From the NCBI GenBank assembly GCA_019022495.1, contig JAFEKR010000002.1:3968001-4032000 (forward strand): 64,000 nt of DNA. Reading direction: 5' to 3'. The notes beneath the pieces were generated by a model, which was not told the DNA's origin, did no database searches, and saw only the letters and a list, made by a program, of their open reading frames with translations. Within the stretch, counting starts at the first letter, position 1. Each line of letters starts with the position of its first letter. Made by a program: the position numbers and the translations under genes. Shown one piece after another: positions 21,841 through 31,800 of the stretch. The stretch is from Epichloe hybrida. Its lineage: Eukaryota > Ascomycota > Sordariomycetes > Hypocreales > Clavicipitaceae.

Positions 21841-24800
21841 GGACCGGGAAACCGAGGAAGGGCACCAGAAGAACCACGACGACCGCCAGAGTGCAGGGTA
21901 AGTCGGGCGAGACGAGGACGGCTTCAAAAACACGGGACCATGACGTATTATTATGCGTGTGCGCGTGTGTTCGGCTGAGGAGGGACGTGAAAGTATCTTG
22001 GTAGCAAATTCTGACAACGGCTGGGGAGGCAGGAATAAGTTCGTGGTCCGACCCTATTATGGCCGGCCGTTCGCTTTCGTCCGTTTCGTTCCGATGTGCC
22101 GTTTCCGCAACAAGGGTTCCCGGTGGTTTCCATCCATGGCCGACCCTTCTGAGGCTAGGCTGGACTAGGCTGGACTTGGCTGGACTTGGCGGGTTGTGGA
22201 TCACTGGCATCGGGGCCAGGAGGATAACGAGTGTTTGCACATTCATGACGGAAGTCACGAAGGACTTCCATCAGATTGCGAACGACGGGTGCGTCCCATG
22301 ACTCCTATCACGCCGTTCCTTGTCATCAGTAACGAGTCCGACCATGAGCAGCGGCCGCTTCCACGCAGTTCTCACTTCACAACTGGCTCGTCATATTCCA
22401 CAAAGTCAAGCGAACATGCACATCCCATCCCCATCTTTCATTTTGGTCATAGGCGGCTGAAGAAAACATGAGGCGCAGCATGAGGGTCGACCCCTCTCCA
22501 ACTTCCTTACATGACGCGGCGAGACGATGAGGATTCGTCATCGCTCGCATACGGCTGGACGATCATGGAAATAGACAAAAGACAATACGTTTTGGTCGGC
22601 TTCCCGTGGCAAAGCTGTGCGCGCGGAGACATTCGGAAGGCATGATCCGGTGCGTACATGGCAATGACGACATTGTGCTCACAAGCTAAGCAGCTCGTTC
22701 TCAAAACCCCATGTGCTAGAAGCATGGGCCCTGAGCAGTACCGTAGTACAACGGGTCTCATAGTTTGCATCGGAAGTACGGGAGCGCATCGCAGACTACC
22801 AGATCAGTGTGACCTTGGCTTGTGGCCCGGGACGCACACGCCGGGGTGGGATACCATGCACATGCAGCCTTGTTCGTGGAAAACAGCTTTTTCAACCTCT
22901 CCATTCTTTGGGACACGTAGAGGAAATCCAGTACGGCTGTCCAAGAGTCAAAGGAGGGAAAAGTGTTACTTCAAGTCAGGGTGGACAGAGCCCTAACAAA
23001 GGTCAACCTCTATCTGTCTTCGGCAACAAGCAGCGAATATGACCACTATGTTATCCTATTAAATAATAAAGTAGATACAGACGAGCTGACCTACTTCTTC
23101 ACGCAGAGACCACATGACACGACTTGTACAGTCAAAAACCGCTACTAACCTCCGTCGTGTAGCCAAAAAAAAAAAAAAACCTCATCCCGTTCTCAACCAA
23201 CCCAAAGTCACTGACTTCCCATCCTCACCGCCCAGACCACACTCACGGCGATCCAACGCCACGCAGAAAAGAATGCAAGGAACCTGAATTATCTTGGCCC
23301 ACGGTTCCTTCCCACAGGACTTCCCACCGGAATTAACTAGCGGGATTCCGATCCAACGGGAATTACCCCGATCTTTCAGCGCAGATCATGCAGGATGGGA
23401 GGATGGGAAGAGGACCCCCCCCCCAAAGGCCATGCTTTAGGAAGAGCATGACCAGTGACCACCATGGAACGGGCCCCGGAGTCGTCTTTTGAACCACAAG
23501 GGCATGTATTTTTGCACAAAGTCCATGTTGGCTATTCTGGGAGGGTAGTAAGACGGAGTAGGACGGAGTTTGGGATGCAAGGGCCTTGCTGTGGCGTATA
23601 TGGGGAAAATGGTCATGTTGGGAATTTGTGGAATTCCATGGTGCCTCACGGGATTGATGAGACGGATGGGTGGGAAAGTCAGATGGGCGGGACAGTGGGA
23701 AATCAGGGAAGATGAAGAAGGGAAGATGAGTAAATAGTAGATTAGACGGACGTGGCTTGGAGGAGAATGGCGTCAAGTGGCCCATCCCAGAGGTGAAGAT
23801 GTCTGATCAACCTGCTCAAGTGGCGAGTGCCAAGTGGTTACATGGAGGAAATCTTGCGCCAATGTAGTCCGTAGTCCGTAATATGTGGGTGCTAATACGG
23901 ACTAATAAAAGTAGCGGCATGCACTCGCTCAGTCACTGTCACTGTGTGGTTTTGCCGCTTCAGCTTCTTCAGCCTCGCATCAATCCTGCATGTGCCGGGG
24001 TCGTCAGTCTGCCAAGGGACCTGCGTTTCTGGTGTTGCAGCTAGCTGTGTCTGGTCTGGGGCCCAGCCTGTCATCATTCCCATCTGTCTAGCCTCTTGAA
24101 CGCACGGGGTAAAGTGCTTGCATTTGATGCATTTGATGTAGACAAAAAACCACGGCTGCCTAGGCTAGGCATCCGAGCCGTTTCATTGTCTGTTTGCTGC
24201 ACAAAGATGCACCTCGGCGAAGTCTATTTCTCGTTTCCCTTCTCCGGAGAAAAAAAAAGAAAAAAAACCTTCCCTCAACATCCGTATTTGGGCTGGTCTT
24301 GTCTCGTGTCCCTCTCGGCCAAAACCCATTGACACCATATCGTTCCGGTCGTATTATTCCCACCTCACGATCCTACATGAGCCCATCCCCACAAGGGCGC
24401 TTCGCTTGATTGATACCAGAAATCCTGCTCCTCCCATAGGCCGCTTCACGTGGGCGCAGCGCTTGTTGGTTCTTGCTCCTGACCACCACGAGATACCGCC
24501 TCGCCAAGGCCACACACCCCGTGGCTGTGGCTAGTGCCCTCGATATGTGACTGCTAGCATCTCCGGCTATCTGCTTACCGACGGGCAGGTGTGTGCAAGC
24601 CTGGCAAATATCCTCGACTGGCCGTCTGGTGTGTGTGCATGTGTGAGTGTGAGTGTGTGTGTGACTGCGAGTCCCGAGTACGCAAGTCCGATGAGGGAGG
24701 GTACGCGGCTGCTGTGTGGTGGAGAATGCAGTTATTGCTCATCTTTTTGCCCATCATTTGCTCGTCTTTTGCCCTGTTTCTTCACGCCGTGTCTCGGATT

Positions 24801-25223
24801 TTATTTTGGGCAAGTTGTCAAGTCTGCCTGAGACCCGTACGCGTATATATATAAATATGTCTCGGCATGCCCTCCACCACTCCTGACGAGGAGAGACCTT
24901 GATTTTGTTTCTTCAAGCTCCGCTCTATTTAAAGACAGGCTTCCTCAGTTCTGGACGATTTCCTCTCATTCCAGCTGAGAATTTCATTGTTGCCGGCCTC
25001 GCCGGCTGTTAAGAGTTCCTTCGGGGTGTTTCTCATTTTCTTCCCTCTCGCTCCTGGTCTTCTTCTCATGTCTGTCAGTTCGACAGTCTGATCGGATCAA
25101 CACAAACCTCCCGCTTTACCATACCAGGTCTCGTCATATTAGGGGGGGACAAAACATCTGTTGGAGCTTGTCCGCGGGAGTCTGCGTCTATCTACTACGC
25201 AAAACACCTCTCCCAAAGTCAAC
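21841..25223. other. Gene-free region
   Basis: The low-coordinate end is the promoter side of the EEP gene. The rest shows no convincing reading frame. The last 400 bp form a likely promoter and leader of the 25,224 gene, with a TATA-like stretch near 24,843 and a pyrimidine-rich leader. Confidence 0.5.
24843..24858 (+). promoter_or_regulatory. TATA-box-like stretch
   Basis: An alternating TATATATATAAATATG sequence lies about 370 bp upstream of the ATG at 25,224 and is followed by a CT-rich leader. A promoter role is inferred from position and composition only. Confidence 0.4.
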
Positions 25224-25973
25224 ATGCCTTCCGAGATCTGGTCTCGACGGGACTCGTTCCCCCCAACTCAAATTCGTCTTACTCGCTGCAACAAGAACGA
25301 ACCACGTCCTCTTCTGGAAGACATTGACGAGAACCCTCTTACGTATTTCCTCACTCCCTCTGACATGGACAACGACGTCGAAGACTCTGGCGCCGACGAA
25401 ATGCTTCTCGACGCGGGCATTGAGGATGTCAATCAGCCCCGCGAAATCGTTCGCTCCGTCAGCCCATCCACTCTCGACGGTCTCAGCAAGCTCCGCGCAA
25501 AAGCTGTCTCGCCCGACTTCGATTCTGATGCCATCACCACAGACGAAGAGGACGACGAGGATTACATCCGTTTCTCCCCACCGACGGCATCCTTTCTTAC
25601 CCCATTCAGACGACTATCCGCGGAGACCTTCAAGCTCCGCTCCAAGAGCCCTCCTTTCGGTCGGGCCACAAACGGCTTCCTCACCCCGGCAGCCTCTTTC
25701 CCGGCTCCCTCTTCACCACCACGTGGCAGGCCTCGTCAGGCTCTCACCAGGAGCTACTCTGCGGGTAGCAAACTACCGCCCCGTGCCCGACGGCTGTGGC
25801 GGGAGCCCAGCCCCGACGTATGGTCCATCTCGGAAGAGACAGAGGAGGATTTAACGAAGGAGGCGTCTGTCTTGGCCAAGGCGGCAGCGTTTGCCAAGAA
25901 CTCTCAGGGCCTACAGGTGGCGGCTGCAAAGCCCAAGAAGAAGGTTCGGTTCTTGCTCCCACCCAGGGAGTAA
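25224..25973 (+). CDS. Small acidic/Ser-Pro-rich protein with a PP1-docking-like motif (unknown function)
   Basis: A 249-residue intronless protein starting at the ATG after the context CAAC. I do not recognise the family. The N-terminal half is acidic (DEEDDEDY at about residues 111-118). The middle holds many SP/TP sites and an Arg-rich segment. The C-terminus is Lys-rich and ends KKKVRFLLPPRE. K-V-R-F fits the RVxF consensus through which regulatory subunits bind protein phosphatase 1, and the basic residues before it fit that role. It is mostly disordered by composition. It may be a phosphorylated regulator, but the phosphatase link rests on one short motif. Confidence 0.72.
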   Translation: MPSEIWSRRDSFPPTQIRLTRCNKNEPRPLLEDIDENPLTYFLTPSDMDNDVEDSGADEMLLDAGIEDVNQPREIVRSVSPSTLDGLSKLRAKAVSPDFDSDAITTDEEDDEDYIRFSPPTASFLTPFRRLSAETFKLRSKSPPFGRATNGFLTPAASFPAPSSPPRGRPRQALTRSYSAGSKLPPRARRLWREPSPDVWSISEETEEDLTKEASVLAKAAAFAKNSQGLQVAAAKPKKKVRFLLPPRE

Positions 25974-28805
25974 CATTTCATTTTTCCTTCTGTCGTCGGC
26001 ATGTCATTCTTCTCGTTGTCCGTTGCATATATAGTGGCGTTGGTGGCCGTTTGTTTTGTCATTCCGGGGGTTCAGCTGTTTCATCATTGCATAGGTGTGG
26101 CGCTGGTAGGGCTGACTGTGTTTTCTATTCCCCCCTAATATATCTCATTTTATTGAGAACGGATGGAATGGGATGGTAACTGGGCGGTATGTCTGCCTTG
26201 CTTTCCCATCAACTGCTCAGGCGGAGCTCACGGCGTTTCAAGGGCAAGGGACGTTTTTTTATACTCTTCTGGGTTTCCTTCTGACCGGGTTGAGTCTGTT
26301 TTGCATGGTCTGGTACCTACTTTGGATATTGTTACCGCGAGATTAGCTTGAAAATAACACGCTCCTTTCTGAAACACGCTTTCTGAAACACGAAAATCTG
26401 TCCCATTTTCCTCATACATCGTGCTCCGTGTAAATCATCCATTGTGAAGTTGCGAATCACCAGACACTGAACGCCACGGTGCTTCTTGTCATCTCTCATA
26501 TCTCACATTCCAGGAGGCAATTGTCCGCATTGTCTGAAAATGATATATCTGTTTCCACGAACGCGACACTTGCTACCAAAGCCTGTAGTGGCGTCGTAGG
26601 CGTCGTTGAAGATTGACTCGGGTCTAGCAGAGTGGCGTGTGAGAGTGACAGGCTGTGGGGGGTCAAAACTGGATGGCTTGATGGCCCGGCATGTGGAGAC
26701 GGTGTGACTGGAGAACGGCGACCACATGAACGGGTGCGCGGAGTCGTGATGGCATGTATCAGATGGAGAGAGGGTTGGCACCTTTGGCGGGAAGGGAGGC
26801 GGGAGGCTAGTTATTAGTCTCTTGTGCTGACTTGTTGTGTTGAATAACACCTTCGACAGGCTCGTCAATTGCCCGGCGGAAGAACGTGCATGGGCTGAAG
26901 TCGCCGAATAATTATTGACGTAGTGTAACAGTCGCGCCCTCGCACGGAGACGGTGCTTCCTCTGCGGAGGACACCTTCACTCACGTCATTCGTATCGGCA
27001 TCAAATGATGTGGGTACGCCATCGCCTGTCCCCGAACCACAGCCGTGGAACATGAGTAACTTTGAATTGCGAATAATGTAGCCGGTTGCTAGTGGTTAGC
27101 CTCATGTCACCTTGTGACCATGATTTTCTACACCACCAGCGCTGTAGTGGTGGTGGTGATAGGAGGCGGACAGACATGTCCCATCTGATTGGCCGAGCTG
27201 CTGCAAGCTTTCTCTCCCGTGATGGTTGCAAAACCAATATCGGGATTGCGGCGACTTTGCTCTTGACAGACCGAACTTGCTATTATTTGCATTCACGATT
27301 GAGCATGTTGCGTAGTGTCAGTAAGTGAGACATACCATCACAGGCTGGGCTGAACGAGTGCATAAAATGAATGCTGGGCTAACATATTGAGGAATCGTGA
27401 AAAAAGACAGCAAGTGTGATTGCCATGCCGGTTGAGAATAACTGCTCTCCAGACGGAGTACTGCATGCGGCAGCGGATAGTAGTTCCCCTCTGCGAGCCG
27501 CTTATGCATGCTCCTGAATGAAGGCTCCGCCAAAAGATGACGCGCATCCTTCTTCGCCTTTCTTGAATGAATTCCTTTGTCCCATGGACAAGGGGGATCA
27601 CTTTGACTCAAGGTTTATGCAGGACATACGGACTACTCCGTACATAATCGGTAATATGGTCCAACACGATTGGGCATTTGGCTTCGTCACCAGACCCTTG
27701 TCATGTTGCTGATCTGGTCAAGTTCAGCGGCCCCGACGGCGCGACCAAACTCTCCAAGAGTCACTGGGCCACTGGAGTCTCGGATGGATTTGATGGCTGA
27801 CGAGGAGCAGAGCCGCAATCGGGAGATTTCTGACATGCGCGAATGGCAGCCTTGTTGGCCTTTTATTCAGTCGAGGTCGTGCGCGATGAAGCTGCTGCTC
27901 ACGGCGATTGGAGTAGTCAAGAATCTGATTAATACGGATTAATGATCACCCCTTTCTCCTTCCCTTATTAGTTTTTCCTTGTTTTTCCCGCATCTGCAAC
28001 AAGACAAGAGACCGGGGGGGGGGGGAGTGGGGTGGGGTGGACAGGGCGCCACTGCACTAGCGGACCCATCGGTTACCGCGGCACCCAGATCATTCATCAC
28101 TTCCAAAACCCAAGGCACAGAACATCTCTGCCAGTGGTCGACGGCTCACCAGACGGCGGGGCGGGGCGCAGCAAGCTCGAAGCTCAAGCTTCTATGCCGC
28201 TTGCCCGCAACCGCTTCTTCGCACAGACAGACGACAGACAGACAAGCAACTCACGACCATCCGTTTTCGCACCGTTGATCGTCTGCGTATGCAGAAGAAA
28301 CAGAGCTTATGGAACAGAATTCTTTCATGGTGCCGCTTAAACATACTTCCATCTTCAGTTGTTTGGTCTGATCTGCAGGCCGCTGCCGCCCCATTTTGTG
28401 ACATCGCTCCTTAGCCCGCCAATCCCGTGCTTTGCGGATAAACAGATCGCGACAACACACAGAATACACCACCTTGTTGGCGGGGAGAGGACGAAAGTAG
28501 CATAGCCGTCTTCCACGATATCAATCGAAAGACTGATATGCCAGGTCGGCAGTGCCAAAAGAAAAAAAAAAAATCCTCCGCCCGTTTCGCGAGGCATGGT
28601 GTTAATCAGGGTGAGCTCTTAAATAGAATTCTCCTGTTATTATTTGTGGGAAGCTCCATCTTGGGTCTCAACGACGACCCTGGTCACAACCCAAGATCTT
28701 GCGACGCACAACTTTGCAAATCATCTTGCACAGTTGCATCATATCGCTGCCCGACATGATCATTAGAACTGTTGCGCTGACTGCTGTCAATCAGAATAAA
28801 ACACC
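25974..28805. other. Gene-free region
   Basis: No gene-like frame. One TACTCCGTA motif at 27,634-27,642 and a G run near 28,015 are the only features I would name. The end should hold the promoter of the DH/PH gene. Confidence 0.5.
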
Positions 28806-31800
28806 ATGCCACTATCGATATCACTGGACGCGGATGTGTTGCAACCCCCGACCACCCCCTCCAAGACCAGCAGATCTGACGCCAGTTCCACGGCCGAAAC
28901 ACCAATAAAGAATGGCTCTAATTCGGGGGCTTCAGGCTCCGATTCTAGACCTGTTGGCGTGGTGAAAGTTCGACCCAGAGCAAATTCCAGGAAAGAGCCA
29001 CCGACATTGTTGACCGATTTCTTTCGCGGTAAACAGTCCCCAGCCCGCTTGGCAGCAGAGCGGAAGCATCGGCAAAGTATCGAGTTGGTCAAAGCCGAGT
29101 TACGCCAGGAGATGAAGTCAAGTTCAGTCATGAAGATTCAGCAGCCTGGAGGGGTCAAGGACAGGGTTCAAAACTGGCAGAAGGCACATAGAGTTGCCAT
29201 GATGGAAGGAGACCCAGACGATGCGGCCACTGAACCGACAGACATTGCTTTCAAGGGAGAGGATGAAAAGAGTGTGACCGAGTCGGATCGTGTGCGCATC
29301 AAGTTCCGACAAAAAAAGAGGATCACATCGAAGCCAAAGCCGCCCCCTGAATCCCTTCACCGTGGCCCTTCTACGGACAAGGAAACTGATGGGGAACGTG
29401 CTACGCCACCGTCCTCGCCTCCTAAGAAGAGAGTGGTCAGTGATGAGCACTGGAAAAATCGCTGTGCTCGCAGAAGTCCGTCGAGGCGAGTGCCCCCATC
29501 TGCAAGCCCCAAAGGTTTGCCTAGCAACTTCGTCCAGAATTCTGGCAGAAATCCTCTAGTAGCCAATAAGGTCAAAGAATGGGCAGCCAAAGTCGACGTG
29601 CCCGACACGCCACCTCCTGCTCAAAGCCATCGGTCATCCAAATCGCGCGGTGAAAGCGCGCGGTCTGAAGGTGCCAAGAGCGAGGCCGGCGATTCAGCCA
29701 GTGATATCACAGCGCGATGGGTTACGAAGAAGAAGACGCGACAAGACGATGGGATCCGTGTCAAAGCTGTGAAACCCAAGAAGTTGGACGACGACGGCAT
29801 TGGTGTCCCACCTATCGATTCTACCACAGACAGAGACGATGATGGCATAAGAGTGCGTCCTGCGAGTGGAATTGCCCAGACCAACGTCACTTGGGACAAC
29901 CATATACGGGGTTCACGCCCGCGAAGCAAAACTACATCGGGCTCTGGGCGCCCAAGTTCGCCATCCATTGGAAGTCGCGTCTCACAAGACGCGACGAACC
30001 TCTCTCAGCAAACAGACAGTCAAACGAATGAAAGCGGAAGCAAGCCGAGGGCTAGTGAGCGGCCGGGCTCGACACTCGACACTCCCACAAAAGGCAAGAG
30101 ATTTCCGCGGCAAATGCCTAAGAAATTACACTCCGATCTGTCTAAACTGATTGATGAGTCTTCATGCCTAAGTGAAGAGCGGCCCAACCTGAGTAGCCTA
30201 GGAAATATTGCGTCTGACCTTGCGCCAAGCCTTGCCAACAAGTCCATCGCAGACATATCTGGAGACATACCATTTGGTCATTCTGCGTTCAGTGAACTTG
30301 ACTTGACCATCGAGGGGCAACCGAGAAGCAGACCGAAACACACAAAGGTTGATCGTAGCACGAGTCTCAAGTCAATGCCAAAAGTTTTCAAGAAAGTTGT
30401 CGAAGAGAGCAAGAAAATCATCCATGAGATGAACGAGCCGCCGCGACACCAGGTCGCAAACAATCCACCGAGCATTGAAAAATGGCTGAATAATACCGTG
30501 GACCCATTCGTAGATTCAAAGCCTGCGACAGAAAAAGGCTCGCGATCCGCAGAGCCAACAGATGAGAAATCGGAACAGAGCCCACAGGAGATGGCCAAGC
30601 CACGTCGTCGCAGCTCACACGGTACAAAAATATTACAGCAGTCATCATCTAACGAATTAGACAAGGAAGAGAAAATGGCCCTGGACGAGTCGGCTGTAGA
30701 TGGTGCCGAGAACACATCGACCCCTGACTCTGCAAAGGGGACCGCCACCACACCAACCTCGGCTGGGCTGAAGAGGAGCAGAGCTACTAGAAGTAATCCG
30801 TCACCTCTCAAGGTTGGCAGCGGCAAGCGACAGTTACTCGGCGTTCTCAAGGAAGCTTTCCAGGGCGAGTCGAGCCCTCATCCAGTCCGGCCCAAGAGCT
30901 ACCAAGGAAGCGAACAACGCAAATTCTCGCACGTGGAGGATGTTCCCCCGCCGTTGCAGATCAGGAAATCGATGCCACCCTCATCAGCGACTGAAGCGAA
31001 AAATTCGACCCAGCGCAGCGGAGATGAAGAATCGTTGAACTTCAAGCTGGCTGCTCCTCGATTCCGACCTCCTACCAGAGGAGATCATGAATTGTCCACA
31101 ATTTTGTCTGAAGAAAGCTACAGTGCAGTCGACTCGGACCTGAGCTCAGACGTGACTCAATCGACACTTACACAATCGACTGTACTCACAAAGGATAGCG
31201 AAATTTCCAAGACCCGGAAGAATCACGCCCCGGCTCTGAAGAGAAGACTCACCAAACACTCTGACCTAGTGTCCGTGTTGTCTCTTCCGGATGACTCCAC
31301 CATCCCGAATACTATGAAGAGCAATCGCTCAAGACCCAGTCTGTGCAAGCACAGAAGCCCTTTCGATGACGCCACGGCGCAAGAACTCTTGAGAGAGTTT
31401 ATTGATGACGAGAATATATACGGTCGAGAACTCAAGACGCTGGTGGATGGTGTTGTCCCTGTTCTACTATCGCATGTCGTCAACGGCACCAATGTCACTG
31501 AGCTTTTCGGCCCGTCATCGTTGGGGAAGATCCCAGACTCTGTGTCTAAATCAGTTGTGAATATGGGCGTGGCACTAGAGAAGCTCAAGAGTGCTCACAA
31601 GAAAGCCCCCACGTCCGATATTCGGAAGATGGCCCACTGGGCACATGGGGTTGTGCCTATGTACAATAGCTATCTCAGCGCCTGGCGGCTCGGGTTCGAT
31701 GATGTTGTCGTCAACTTGGCGCCGGCTGCAGATGGCATGAATGACGACGAATCGCTTCTGGCTGCTTTGCCAAGAAATGAACAGGGGGACGTTGTGAATG

